Below, piece after piece: positions 1 to 9,987 of a stretch of DNA of 27,267 nucleotides. The stretch's first letter is position 1; each line of letters starts with the position of its first letter. A model generated the notes under the pieces. That model searched no databases, was not told where the DNA came from, and worked only from the letters and a program-made list of their open reading frames with translations. A program made the position numbers and the translations under genes. The DNA comes from Nosocomiicoccus ampullae (lineage in GTDB: Bacteria > Bacillota > Bacilli > Staphylococcales > Salinicoccaceae), in NCBI RefSeq assembly GCF_001696685.1, contig NZ_MBFG01000021.1, forward strand, positions 1 to 27,267. Reading direction: 5' to 3'.

Positions 1-237
1 GTATACGTAAATGTAATACAAAATGAATACTCCTATTATTAATATAAAGAACACTGCAAAGGTTTTTATAAATCTAAATATAATTTTATAGATACCCATT
101 AGAATCACTAAAAATATAAATATATAAATGAGGTTTGTAATTGTAAAATCAATATGATATATGTCTGTCGCATTGAGTACGAAAGTCAGTAATAACGACA
201 ATATGATGAGTACAAATATACGCTTCAAATTATTCAC
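1..237 (-). CDS. Hypothetical membrane protein, N-terminal part, cut by window edge
   Basis: An open frame runs from a GTG at 237-235 (in-frame TTG at 228-226 as an alternative) to the window edge without a stop, giving 79 codons. The translation is strongly hydrophobic with three probable membrane segments (about residues 6-21, 40-54 and 61-77), and basic residues flank the first. The start overlaps the stop codon of the MFS gene at 230-232, so the two are probably cotranscribed and translationally coupled. I do not recognise a family from this fragment. A role in the same transport or resistance function as its neighbour is only a guess from position. The start choice is uncertain because the purine-rich stretch before it fits either codon. 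Confidence 0.55.
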   Translation of the reverse strand, partial: MNNLKRIFVLIILSLLLTFVLNATDIYHIDFTITNLIYIFIFLVILMGIYKIIFRFIKTFAVFFILIIGVFILYYIYVY

Positions 238-1369
238 TTCTTTCAACTAATGTCAGCTGTGATGCAATGAATATGCCGACAACTAAAAATATTGCACTTA
301 TATATGGTAAATGTAACGGAGCGATTCGGTCAATAAATATCCCACCGATGACCGCACCAAGTCCTATTCCTAAGTTTAAACTCGACATATTCCAACTAAA
401 GACTTTGGCTGCACTTCCTTTTACACTACTTACTAGTCCAGATTGAATCATTGGAGATGTACTCCATTCAAATACGTTAAATAAGTAAAACACGATATAA
501 AATAAAACAGGAATATTAAAAGTAAATGGAATCGCAATTGTCATCATTAAAAATAATACGATCATCGCCATCATCGCATATTTAATTGGAAATTTATCGA
601 CTAACATTCCTCCGAGATATGTCCCAGACATACCGCCTAACCCTGCTATAAATAAGGACAGTGATACTTGATTCAGCGTGAATCCGTTACTCGTTAATAA
701 CGGAGAAATATATCCAATAATAATAAAGTTCGCAGTGAGTATAAGTAGCGTAATCGTAATGTATAATACGACGTTCTTTTTATGCGTGATGATGTTTTTA
801 TCTTCTGTCGTAGTCGTATACGTAATATTCGGTGTTTTCGTTAATACGAGAATTGCTGTAATAATCGTGAGTACAATGATGATGAAAAACACTTCTCGCC
901 AACCAAATATATTACCAATTAAAGTACTTATTGGAATTCCAAATACGTTTGCTGCGCTAAACCCCATATATACAAATGCGATCGTCTTTCCTCTTTTATG
1001 TGCTTCAGATAATAATGACGTTAAGTCTAAGATCTTAACGATTAAAACCGATGCCCCCATCGCCGTCACTACACGTCCGATTGCGAGCATCGTAAACGAA
1101 TGACTGAGCATAAATATCACATTTCCGAATAGGAATATTAAAAATGCATAAATAAGCGTCTTCTTCTGACTGAATTTGTCTGTCAGTTGTATTAATACGG
1201 GTCCAAAAATCGCAAAAGATACAGCATACACTGTAATCAACTGTCCAGTTAAACCATAACTTATATGTAGCTCGGTACTAATCATTTCAGTAAGTCCTGA
1301 AATAATGAGTTCCATTATTCCGAGTAAAAATATCGTAAACATAAATATAGCGATGAGTAATCTATTCAT
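230..1369 (-). CDS. MFS transporter, DHA1-type efflux family
   Basis: The 379-residue protein has about twelve hydrophobic segments and is a normal length for a drug:H+ antiporter-1 type exporter of the major facilitator superfamily. The N-terminal pattern (LGIMELIISGL followed by a GLTGQLITVYAVSFA segment) resembles the AraJ/YdhP/PbuE group, which exports sugars, purines or drugs. A motif-A-like loop sits between helices 2 and 3 (D64-K-F-S-Q-K-K), with a second copy in the C-terminal half (GMLVDKF). The ATG at 1369 follows a GGTGA ribosome site. It is divergent from the yjiH-like gene and overlaps the next membrane gene at its stop. The substrate cannot be inferred. Proton-driven export across the cytoplasmic membrane is the family expectation. 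Confidence 0.85.
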   Translation of the reverse strand: MNRLLIAIFMFTIFLLGIMELIISGLTEMISTELHISYGLTGQLITVYAVSFAIFGPVLIQLTDKFSQKKTLIYAFLIFLFGNVIFMLSHSFTMLAIGRVVTAMGASVLIVKILDLTSLLSEAHKRGKTIAFVYMGFSAANVFGIPISTLIGNIFGWREVFFIIIVLTIITAILVLTKTPNITYTTTTEDKNIITHKKNVVLYITITLLILTANFIIIGYISPLLTSNGFTLNQVSLSLFIAGLGGMSGTYLGGMLVDKFPIKYAMMAMIVLFLMMTIAIPFTFNIPVLFYIVFYLFNVFEWSTSPMIQSGLVSSVKGSAAKVFSWNMSSLNLGIGLGAVIGGIFIDRIAPLHLPYISAIFLVVGIFIASQLTLVERSE

Positions 1370-1448
1370 TAAATCACCATTTCTAAAAATCTTATATCAA
1401 TATAACACGAATTACTATTCTATATAAGCAAAGAATCGTATATAATAA

Positions 1449-1462
1449 TGTAAGCGATTTAA
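1449..1462 (+). promoter_or_regulatory. Cre-like CcpA site upstream of the yjiH-type gene
   Basis: The stretch TGTAAGCGATTTAA matches 12 of 14 positions of the commonly used cre pattern TGWAARCGYTWNCW. It lies in the divergent region between the MFS gene and the yjiH-type gene, about 25 bases upstream of the latter's probable -35 element. The window also encodes CcpA. Binding is an inference from the pattern only. Confidence 0.35.
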
Positions 1463-1485
1463 AAATAAAAATATATGATATGTAC

Positions 1486-1513
1486 TTTATTTTTAGTTAA
1501 TATTGTGTATAAT
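1486..1513 (+). promoter_or_regulatory. Probable promoter of the yjiH-type gene
   Basis: A perfect -10 hexamer TATAAT lies at 1508-1513 with a weak -35 (TTTATT, 1486-1491) at 16-base spacing. It sits 24 bases before the ATG at 1538, leaving room for the GAGGTG ribosome site. Confidence 0.5.
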
Positions 1514-1537
1514 TATTAGAGTGAAGAGGTGTTTTAT

Positions 1538-2878
1538 ATGTATTCAGTTAAGAACAATTTAAAATTCATTCTCCCATCTTTAATTGGTATTTTTATATTC
1601 ATCTTTCCAATTAAAAATGAGGCTGGGGAAATTACCGTACCCGTTGCATATATTGCAAACAAAATTTTAGAATTCATCGGATTATTCGGTGAGAATGCGA
1701 TCAGTTATATCGTCGCATCGATTATGGTAATATCCGCCCTACTTTCTTTATTATTTACATACGTCGTTAAATCTGACAATGCATTGTTAAACCAATTGTT
1801 TAAGCAATCAATAGGATGGATCATCGTCCGTGTATTAGGTGCTGTGTTTGGTGTATTCGTACTCTTCAACATTGGACCGATTCAAATCACGTCTGAAGAT
1901 ACAGGTGGAACTGTATTTTATGATTTATTACCGACATTATTTGCGGTATTTTTAATCGCTGGATTTTTACTTCCGTTACTTTTAAACTACGGTTTACTAG
2001 AGTTTGTCGGAACATTATTTAGAAAGTTTATGCGCCCTGTATTCACTTTACCTGGACGCTCTACAGTTGATAACCTAGCATCTTGGGTTGGAGACGGTAC
2101 AATCGGGGTTTTATTAACGAGTAAACAATATGAAGCAGGATTTTATACGAAACGTGAAGCAACAGTCATTGCGACGATGTTCTCTGTCGTATCGATTACG
2201 TTTACGATCGTTATATTAGATTATCTAAACATGCTGAACTATTTCGTTCCGTTTTATGCGACTGTAATATTCTCAGGAATCGTATGTGCGGTTGTATTAC
2301 CACGTATCCCGCCTCTATCTAAAATTGATGATACTTATTATGTAGAAAACAATGAGTATAGTGAACATATACCTGAAGGTGAAACGAGTTTTTCTTGGGG
2401 GTATAAACAAGCATTAGAAAAAGCAGAAGGTGCAGATGGAGCATTAGGCGTCGTAAAAGATGGCTATAAAACAGTTCTCGATATGTGGATCGCTGTATTA
2501 CCTGTTGTAATGGCGGTCGGTACACTCGGTACAGTACTTGCGGAATTTACACCTATATTTAGTATTATCGGTGCACCGTTCGTACCGATTTTAGAAACGA
2601 TTGGTATTCCAGATGCAAAAGCTGTATCTGAAACGCTATTTATCGGTTTTACAGATATGTTTTTACCAACATTAGTAATCGGTAGTGAAGTTTCAGAAAT
2701 GGCAAGATTTATTGTCGGTGCGTTAAGTATTACTCAGCTTCTATACTTATCAGAAGTTGGTGGAGTTATTTTAGGATCTAAAATTCCACTTGGCGTTGGA
2801 AAAATGTTTGTCATTTTCTTAATGCGTACTGCAATTTCACTTCCAATCATCATCTCAGTTGCATTACTTTTATTCTAA
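1538..2878 (+). CDS. YjiH family membrane protein (nucleoside-recognition/Gate domain)
   Basis: This is an integral membrane protein of about 446 residues with some ten hydrophobic segments. It resembles the bacterial YjiH family, whose members carry the Gate (nucleoside recognition) fold also found in spore maturation SpmA/SpmB proteins and nucleoside transporters. Signs include the repeated polytopic blocks, a soluble charged loop near residues 255-300, and the conserved-looking SETLFIGFTDMFLPTL segment near 366-382. The start was set at the ATG at 1538 because GAAGAGGTG ends seven bases before it; an in-frame GTG at 1529 overlaps that ribosome site. The substrate is unknown. A cre-like site upstream hints at carbon-catabolite control. 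The gene ends in a strong hairpin terminator shared with the converging P450 gene. Confidence 0.8.
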   Translation: MYSVKNNLKFILPSLIGIFIFIFPIKNEAGEITVPVAYIANKILEFIGLFGENAISYIVASIMVISALLSLLFTYVVKSDNALLNQLFKQSIGWIIVRVLGAVFGVFVLFNIGPIQITSEDTGGTVFYDLLPTLFAVFLIAGFLLPLLLNYGLLEFVGTLFRKFMRPVFTLPGRSTVDNLASWVGDGTIGVLLTSKQYEAGFYTKREATVIATMFSVVSITFTIVILDYLNMLNYFVPFYATVIFSGIVCAVVLPRIPPLSKIDDTYYVENNEYSEHIPEGETSFSWGYKQALEKAEGADGALGVVKDGYKTVLDMWIAVLPVVMAVGTLGTVLAEFTPIFSIIGAPFVPILETIGIPDAKAVSETLFIGFTDMFLPTLVIGSEVSEMARFIVGALSITQLLYLSEVGGVILGSKIPLGVGKMFVIFLMRTAISLPIIISVALLLF

Positions 2879-2882
2879 ACAT

Positions 2883-2914
2883 AAAGAGACTTCCAAACTA
2901 TGGAAGTCTCTTTT
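2883..2914. terminator. Bidirectional terminator between the yjiH-type and P450 genes
   Basis: A perfect 13-base-pair stem (2883-2895 with 2901-2913) encloses a five-base loop. On the plus strand it runs into TTTT. On the minus strand the tail is T-rich but interrupted. The P450 stop codon (2900-2898) lies in the loop. Confidence 0.85.
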
Positions 2915-3929
2915 CTATATCTAAAATTGTAAGTTCATTAAAACTAAACGTTCTCGACCATTTATATTCTTTAATTGTATAGTCCTTCAAAACGTCTAAC
3001 TGTTTATAAAGTCTTTCTAAACCGAGCGTCACAATTACTACACCAAGACAATAATGAATCCCGTGACCAAATGTCAGACCATAACGATTCATATCTGTAT
3101 TTATGTTTTGAATCATCAGTAATACGTGCTGTTCTTCTTTTATTATGACATCGTGATACTTCGTATCGTTTACACACACTCTACGAATGTACGGAAACGG
3201 TGGATATTCTCTTAATACGTCTTTTACTTTAAAGGTCATGTCTTTATTATTTAACGTATGATATATAAGTGCATTCACACTACTTAAAAACGGTCGATGT
3301 CCGTCGATAATCATATTTAATAATATATCTATGACTTCCATTGTTTGTCCCGCTTCTTCAAGCAATTTCCATACAAAACCATTTGGATCGAGTTTCTTTT
3401 TATTTATAAGATCGATTAAGTAGTTACGTGTTTTATGAATCGATTTTACAATCTCGTCCCCATCTTGATTATCCAACATAATATAATCGATTAACGGAAC
3501 GCCTATATCGAGTAGATTTTTATAATCCATTTTTGATATGCCGTAAAACCTTGGTAAATAACTATATAAAAATGGAACGGATATATCATTAACTACATTA
3601 ATCTGTTCTTTTGTTAAAGATAAATGACTCGCGTCGACACTTGATTTTGATAGTCGAGCGATCGACTGATTTAACGCACGTTGTACCGAACGCTTCATAT
3701 TTGTGTGATCGATACCTTCTTTTTGATACATCAGCCAGTGATTATAAAATTCTTTCATAACATCTTTATTATATTGTGATGTATGAATCGATTCTATTTG
3801 CTTACTTTTTCTAAACGCAGTAAATGACGGATTTTTTAAAATATCTTTGGCAATTACTGCATCGTTTATAATCCATGCGTTTAACTCATGATCAAAATAT
3901 ATGTCTTCTTTTCGATGATTATGTTTCAT
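2898..3929 (-). CDS. Short, atypical cytochrome P450
   Basis: The protein is a heme-thiolate monooxygenase relative: near the C-terminus it has FGHGIHYCLG, the signature loop, with C294 as predicted heme ligand. A C-helix HTNMKR block near residue 75 and a P450-like N-terminus agree. At 343 residues it is shorter than the roughly 400 of most soluble bacterial P450s. The meander between the K-prime region and the heme loop is shortened by about 15 residues. The usual ExxR of helix K reads DxxR (D237, R240). The I-helix block reads DGHRPFLSS instead of the usual GxE/DTT-like motif. The ATG at 3929 comes one base after the tyrS stop; a TTG at 3938 overlaps tyrS. No separate promoter is visible, so it probably shares tyrS transcripts. 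Activity and substrate are unknown. Confidence 0.8.
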   Translation of the reverse strand: MKHNHRKEDIYFDHELNAWIINDAVIAKDILKNPSFTAFRKSKQIESIHTSQYNKDVMKEFYNHWLMYQKEGIDHTNMKRSVQRALNQSIARLSKSSVDASHLSLTKEQINVVNDISVPFLYSYLPRFYGISKMDYKNLLDIGVPLIDYIMLDNQDGDEIVKSIHKTRNYLIDLINKKKLDPNGFVWKLLEEAGQTMEVIDILLNMIIDGHRPFLSSVNALIYHTLNNKDMTFKVKDVLREYPPFPYIRRVCVNDTKYHDVIIKEEQHVLLMIQNINTDMNRYGLTFGHGIHYCLGVVIVTLGLERLYKQLDVLKDYTIKEYKWSRTFSFNELTILDIEKRLP

Positions 3930-3930
3930 A

Positions 3931-5419
<1,489 letters not shown>

Positions 5420-5425
5420 CTAAAT

Positions 5426-5454
5426 ATTATAATATCAATGATTAAATAATACAA
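5426..5454 (-). promoter_or_regulatory. Promoter of the T-box-tyrS-P450 transcript
   Basis: On the minus strand TTGTAT (5454-5449) and a perfect TATAAT (5431-5426) are separated by 17 bases. This predicts a start near 5419, just before the T-box Stem I. It stands back to back with the PBP promoter. Confidence 0.75.
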
Positions 5455-5457
5455 TCC

Positions 5458-5488
5458 TTGTTAAGTATATGTCAAATTATGATATAAT
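5458..5488 (+). promoter_or_regulatory. Probable promoter of the class A PBP gene
   Basis: TATAAT at 5483-5488 with TTGTTA at 5458-5463 gives a long 19-base spacer. The AGGAGG ribosome site follows at 5498-5503 and the ATG at 5509. Its -35 box is only three bases from the -35 box of the divergent tyrS promoter. Confidence 0.5.
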
Positions 5489-5508
5489 TCTGTCAACAGG
5501 AGGTCGTA

Positions 5509-8073
5509 ATGAAAAAGAATAATTTTGTTAATCGCTTTAAGCAATTATTTACACGTCAAGATAAAACACACAATAAAATACAAGGTGATTCATTTAAATC
5601 ACGTATTAAAAATATATCACGTCGTTTTAAAGAAACTAAACATCCGCTTAGTTTCTTGTTTAATACGACATACGATACAGTGTGGAATGTTTTACTATTT
5701 ACGATACTCTCATTATCACTACTAGGAATCTTGTTATTTAGTGTAGGGCTTGGATATTTTGCAGCTCTTGTAAATAACGGTGATGATTATACGAACGAAG
5801 AAATCGAAGTTAAACTAAAAGACGTTACTGAAAGTACAAATGTATCATTTGCATCTGGTGAAAACCTCGGTACGTTAAAGTCCGATTTAATTAGAGAGTC
5901 GATTAAATTTGAAGATATTCCTGAAAATGTCATCGATGCGTTAATCGTAACAGAAGATGAGAACTTCTATGAGCATAACGGTGTCGTACCGAAAGCATTC
6001 ATTCGTGCTTCTTTACAAGAAGTTATTTCGAGTGGTGAAGGTACAGGTGGTAGTACACTCACTCAGCAACTTGTTAAAAACCAGTTACTGACTAATGATC
6101 CGACGTTTAAACGTAAAGCATCTGAGCTACTTCTCGCATTTAAAGTTGAAGATTTACTTACAAAAGATGAAATCTTAACTTCATATTTAAATGCCGTTTC
6201 ATTTGGCCGTAACGCAAATGGTCAAAACATCGCTGGTTTAAAAAGTGCAGCAGAGGGGATTTTTGGTAAACATCCTGAAGATTTAAACTTAGCTGAAGCT
6301 GCTTTTATTGCTGGTTTACCACAAAACCCTTATGCATATACACCGTTTAATGTGGACGGTTCGTTAAAGCCAGAAGATGAACGTGAACTTGGTAAAAATC
6401 GTCAAGAACATGTTTTAAATCGTATGTTTACTGAAGGAAAAATAACTGAAGAAGAATATAACGAAGCAATTGAATACGACTTATATGAAAATATGACAAG
6501 TTCAGTTGAAATTCCAAACCAAAAATATCCATTCTTAACTGAAGAAATTGAGCGCCGTGCAGTCGGTGTATTAAAATACATCCTCGCAGAAGCGGATGGT
6601 ATTTCAAAAGAAGACTTAAATATCACACCACTCTTAAATCAAGAGTATACGCAAAAAGCAAACGATGCGTTAAGAAATAACGGATATCACATCGAAACGA
6701 CAATCGACAAAAAAATATACGACACGATGCAAGATGTTAAAAACAATCAATTCTACTATTACGGTGACCGTAGTTCGTTAGATGCTATCGATATTAGTAA
6801 CAACGATAAAGAAAAGATGTTAAAACACGAAGTCGGTGCGATGCTTAAAAATAACAAAACCGGTGCAATTTTAGGTTTTATCGGTGGACGTGATTTTAAA
6901 TCATCTGAAAACAACCACGCGACACAAACATCACGAATGTCCGGGTCTACGATGAAACCACTCGCGGTTTACGGTCCAGGTGTCGATAAGGGACTTATCG
7001 CACCAGACACGGTTATTCTTGATAAATCGTTCTCGATTTATAATCCTGAAGCAGGCACAAGTTATTCACCACAAAACTATGACCAAAAAGACTTTGGTTT
7101 ACTATCAGTGAAAAATGCACTTGCGAACTCGTACAACTTATCAACATTACGTCTATGGGCGGAAGTTCGTAAATATAACCCGAGAGAATATCTTGAAAAC
7201 ATGGGATTAAATATGCCAGACTCACTATTTGATTACAATAACATCGGTATCCCTTCACTACCTCTTGGAGTGAACAACATGACTGTAGAAGATGGAGTAA
7301 ATGCATTTTCTAGTTTTGGTAATAACGGAGTGATGACGGATAGTTATATGATTGAAAAAATTACAGATCCAACAGGAAAAGTGATTTACGAACATGAAAC
7401 CGTCAGTCATGACGTATGGAAAGAATCTACTGCGTATTTAGTCACAGACATGTTAAAAGAAGTATTTAAAACAGGTTCTGCGTATCATATTAGTAGTTAT
7501 TATAATCAGATTTCTTCGACATACGATTGGGCAACAAAAACAGGAACATCTGAGCAATTTATCGATACGTGGATGATTGCTTACAATCCAGAAGTTACAC
7601 TCGGTATATGGATGGGTTACGACAGTAATATCCCACAAGTTTACAGTACAGCAGATGATGGACACCTACCAGTTTATAATTGGCAAATGTTATCAAGTGC
7701 TCTACAAAATGTAGACAGTGAAAAAATGGGTGCTGGGAAAAAATTCAGTCGACCAAGCTCTGTTCATGAAGAAACATTCTGTGGAATGCTCATGCAAAAA
7801 GGAAGCTGTGGTGAGGACAAACAAGTCACAGGGCTCGTTGCTGATCATACACAGTTTTCTACGAAATCTGGCTTAAATGATCAAAGTGTTTTAAACCGTA
7901 ACGGTGCAGACTTCGATTACCAATTATCAGCTAGCGATTTACGCGGCACAGTAAGAGGAACAAACGACAATTATTACCGTATTGGCTCTGCGCCTAAAAG
8001 AATTAAAGAGGCACTTAAAAAAGGAAAAGACGATAAAGAAGACGACGAAGATGATGACAACGATGATGAATAA
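5509..8073 (+). CDS. Bifunctional class A penicillin-binding protein (PBP1A/2 type)
   Basis: This enzyme polymerises glycan strands from lipid II and cross-links peptides outside the membrane. Its 854 residues begin with a basic cytoplasmic segment (1-55) and one transmembrane anchor (about 62-88). A GT51 glycosyltransferase domain follows, with EDENFYEH (catalytic E149) and GGSTLTQQLVKN. The transpeptidase domain has all three motifs: S480-T-M-K483, S541-Y-N543 and K677-T-G-T680. The C-terminus (about 835-854) is a lysine then aspartate/glutamate-rich tail. A perfect AGGAGG ribosome site precedes the ATG, and a strong terminator follows. It is divergent from tyrS and probably monocistronic. 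All active-site residues are present, so it should be active. Which named staphylococcal PBP it matches cannot be settled by eye. Confidence 0.95.
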   Translation: MKKNNFVNRFKQLFTRQDKTHNKIQGDSFKSRIKNISRRFKETKHPLSFLFNTTYDTVWNVLLFTILSLSLLGILLFSVGLGYFAALVNNGDDYTNEEIEVKLKDVTESTNVSFASGENLGTLKSDLIRESIKFEDIPENVIDALIVTEDENFYEHNGVVPKAFIRASLQEVISSGEGTGGSTLTQQLVKNQLLTNDPTFKRKASELLLAFKVEDLLTKDEILTSYLNAVSFGRNANGQNIAGLKSAAEGIFGKHPEDLNLAEAAFIAGLPQNPYAYTPFNVDGSLKPEDERELGKNRQEHVLNRMFTEGKITEEEYNEAIEYDLYENMTSSVEIPNQKYPFLTEEIERRAVGVLKYILAEADGISKEDLNITPLLNQEYTQKANDALRNNGYHIETTIDKKIYDTMQDVKNNQFYYYGDRSSLDAIDISNNDKEKMLKHEVGAMLKNNKTGAILGFIGGRDFKSSENNHATQTSRMSGSTMKPLAVYGPGVDKGLIAPDTVILDKSFSIYNPEAGTSYSPQNYDQKDFGLLSVKNALANSYNLSTLRLWAEVRKYNPREYLENMGLNMPDSLFDYNNIGIPSLPLGVNNMTVEDGVNAFSSFGNNGVMTDSYMIEKITDPTGKVIYEHETVSHDVWKESTAYLVTDMLKEVFKTGSAYHISSYYNQISSTYDWATKTGTSEQFIDTWMIAYNPEVTLGIWMGYDSNIPQVYSTADDGHLPVYNWQMLSSALQNVDSEKMGAGKKFSRPSSVHEETFCGMLMQKGSCGEDKQVTGLVADHTQFSTKSGLNDQSVLNRNGADFDYQLSASDLRGTVRGTNDNYYRIGSAPKRIKEALKKGKDDKEDDEDDDNDDE

Positions 8074-8079
8074 ATAAAT

Positions 8080-8113
8080 TATCCTCCAAGAATAATCTTG
8101 GAGGATTTTTTTG
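8080..8113 (+). terminator. Terminator of the PBP gene
   Basis: An 11-base-pair stem (ATCCTCCAAGA, 8081-8091, with 8096-8106) is followed by a run of seven Ts, a clear Rho-independent terminator. Confidence 0.9.
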
Positions 8114-8116
8114 ATT

Positions 8117-8149
8117 CAAAAAAAGACGTGTACATTAGTACACGTCTTA
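8117..8149 (-). terminator. Terminator of fhs
   Basis: On the minus strand an 11-base-pair stem (AAGACGTGTAC, 8148-8138, with 8133-8123) is followed by seven Ts (8124-8118). It converges with the PBP terminator. Confidence 0.9.
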
Positions 8150-8155
8150 GATTTA

Positions 8156-9823
8156 TTAGAATAATCCTGTTGAGTTACCTTCTGCATCAACATCCATATG
8201 GTTTGCTGATGGTACTTTTGGTAATCCTGGCATTGTCATAACGTTACCTGTTAACGCAACGACAAATCCTGCACCAGTTTTAGCAATTAACTCACGTACT
8301 GTAATTGTAAACCCTGTTGGACGACCGAGTTTTTTCTCATCGTCTGATAATGAGTACTGAGTTTTCGCCATACATACTGGGAAGTTACCCCAGCCATTTT
8401 CTTCGATTTCTTTGATTTGACGTTTTGCTTTATCTGTAAAGTTAACGCCGTCTCCACCGTATACTTCTGTAACGATTTTTTCAATCTTTTCAGGGATTGA
8501 AAGTTCAAGATCATATAGGTAGTCAAAGTTGTTTGGTGTTTCGAGAGCTTCTTTTACTTGTTTCGCTAACTCGATACCACCTTCTCCACCTTTTTCCCAA
8601 ACTTGTGTAAGTGCTACTTTTACGTCGCGATCTTTACACCAGTTAAGTACGAATTCACGTTCAGCATCTGTATCTGTAACGAAGTCGTTTAATGCTACGA
8701 TTGGTTCAACACCAAATTTACGTGCGTTTTCAATGTGTTTCTCTAAGTTTACGATACCTGATTTTAATGCTTCAAGATTTTCTGCACCTAAATCAGTTTT
8801 CGCAACGCCACCGTTCATCTTAAGTGCGCGAATTGTTGCAACTAAAACAATTGCATCTGGTTTAAAGTTACCAAAGCGTGCTTTAATATCCATAAACTTC
8901 TCAGCACCTAAGTCAGAACCGAATCCTGCTTCTGTTACTACGATGTCAGATAATTTTCTTGCAGTGTTTGTAGCGATTAATGAGTTACAACCGTGTGCAA
9001 TGTTCGCAAATGGACCACCGTGAATTAACGCAGGTGTACCTTCCATCGTTTGAACAAGGTTTGGTTTAATCGCTTCTTTAAGTAGTAGTGTTAATGCACC
9101 CTCTACTTTTAAGTCTTTAACTGTAACTGGTTTTTTATCTTTCGTATAACCAAATACGATACGGCCAAGTCTTTCTTTAAGATCCATTAAATCTGTCGCT
9201 AAGCAAAGTACTGCCATAATTTCACTTGCTACAGTAATATCAAATCCATCTTCACGTGGAACACCTGAAGTTGGTCCTCCTAAACCGATAACGACGTTAC
9301 GAAGTTCACGGTCGTTAATGTCTACGACACGTTTCCACGTAATTCTTCTTTGGTCGATATTTAACTCGTTACCTTGGTGAATGTGGTTGTCGATTAACGC
9401 TGAAAGCGTATTGTTTGCTGACGTAATCGCGTGTAAGTCACCGTTAAAGTGAAGGTTGATTTCTTCCATCGGTAACACTTGAGCGTGTCCACCACCAGTA
9501 GCTCCACCTTTAATACCCATTACTGGCCCAAGTGATGGTTCACGTAAAGCAACCATAACCTTTTCACCTAGTTTATTGAATGCATCTGCTAGTCCAACAG
9601 TAACAGTTGATTTACCTTCACCAGCTGGTGTAGGGTTCATTGCTGTTACGAGTACTAGTTTTGAATCCTCTTCATTTCCAACGAGATTTTTGATGTCTAC
9701 TTTCGCTTTATACTTACCATGAAGTTCTAATGCATCTTCAGGAATACCTGCTTTTTGAGCAATTTCTTCAATTGGTTGTAATGTTGCTTTAGCAGCAATC
9801 TCTTGGTCTGTTAAATGTGCCAT
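8156..9823 (-). CDS. fhs: Formate-tetrahydrofolate ligase
   Basis: The enzyme makes 10-formyltetrahydrofolate from formate, ATP and tetrahydrofolate, feeding one-carbon units to purine and fMet-tRNA synthesis. The 555-residue length is standard for bacterial Fhs. The P-loop-like ATP site [10 protein letters not shown] is at 64-73, followed by [20 protein letters not shown] (about 93-112) and the [13 protein letters not shown] block (near 270-283). The ATG at 9823 follows a GGGAG ribosome site by nine bases. It lies downstream of acsA in the same direction, but the acsA terminator and a 130-base gap suggest its own promoter. I could not identify that promoter securely and saw no folate or ZTP riboswitch. 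Confidence 0.98.
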   Translation of the reverse strand: MAHLTDQEIAAKATLQPIEEIAQKAGIPEDALELHGKYKAKVDIKNLVGNEEDSKLVLVTAMNPTPAGEGKSTVTVGLADAFNKLGEKVMVALREPSLGPVMGIKGGATGGGHAQVLPMEEINLHFNGDLHAITSANNTLSALIDNHIHQGNELNIDQRRITWKRVVDINDRELRNVVIGLGGPTSGVPREDGFDITVASEIMAVLCLATDLMDLKERLGRIVFGYTKDKKPVTVKDLKVEGALTLLLKEAIKPNLVQTMEGTPALIHGGPFANIAHGCNSLIATNTARKLSDIVVTEAGFGSDLGAEKFMDIKARFGNFKPDAIVLVATIRALKMNGGVAKTDLGAENLEALKSGIVNLEKHIENARKFGVEPIVALNDFVTDTDAEREFVLNWCKDRDVKVALTQVWEKGGEGGIELAKQVKEALETPNNFDYLYDLELSIPEKIEKIVTEVYGGDGVNFTDKAKRQIKEIEENGWGNFPVCMAKTQYSLSDDEKKLGRPTGFTITVRELIAKTGAGFVVALTGNVMTMPGLPKVPSANHMDVDAEGNSTGLF

Positions 9824-9954
9824 TCTTTTACATCTCCCAACAAGAATATTTTTTTTAAGATTTAACTCAATCTTTCTAATGATTATTATTACATAAAATT
9901 CACTTATGTGCCATCACTAACATTTCCCTAAAAATCATTAGCGGAATCCACATA

Positions 9955-9982
9955 ACAAAAGCAGCAGAATATTCTGCTGCTT
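9955..9982 (-). terminator. Terminator of acsA
   Basis: A near-perfect palindrome (AAAGCAGCAGAAT paired with ATTCTGCTGCTTT, 9982-9958) runs into TTTT-type sequence on the minus strand, six bases after the acsA stop. Confidence 0.8.
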
Positions 9983-9987
9983 TAATG

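Noticed and set aside
678..1103. 141-codon plus-strand frame inside the MFS gene
   Set aside because: It is the antisense shadow of a well-formed transporter, with no ribosome site or family resemblance.
8529..9023. 164-codon plus-strand frame inside fhs
   Set aside because: It is antisense to highly conserved fhs sequence, so the open frame results from fhs codon use.
9824..9957. Possible folate or ZTP riboswitch before fhs
   Set aside because: The region is short and lacks the conserved core motifs of the THF and ZTP riboswitches.
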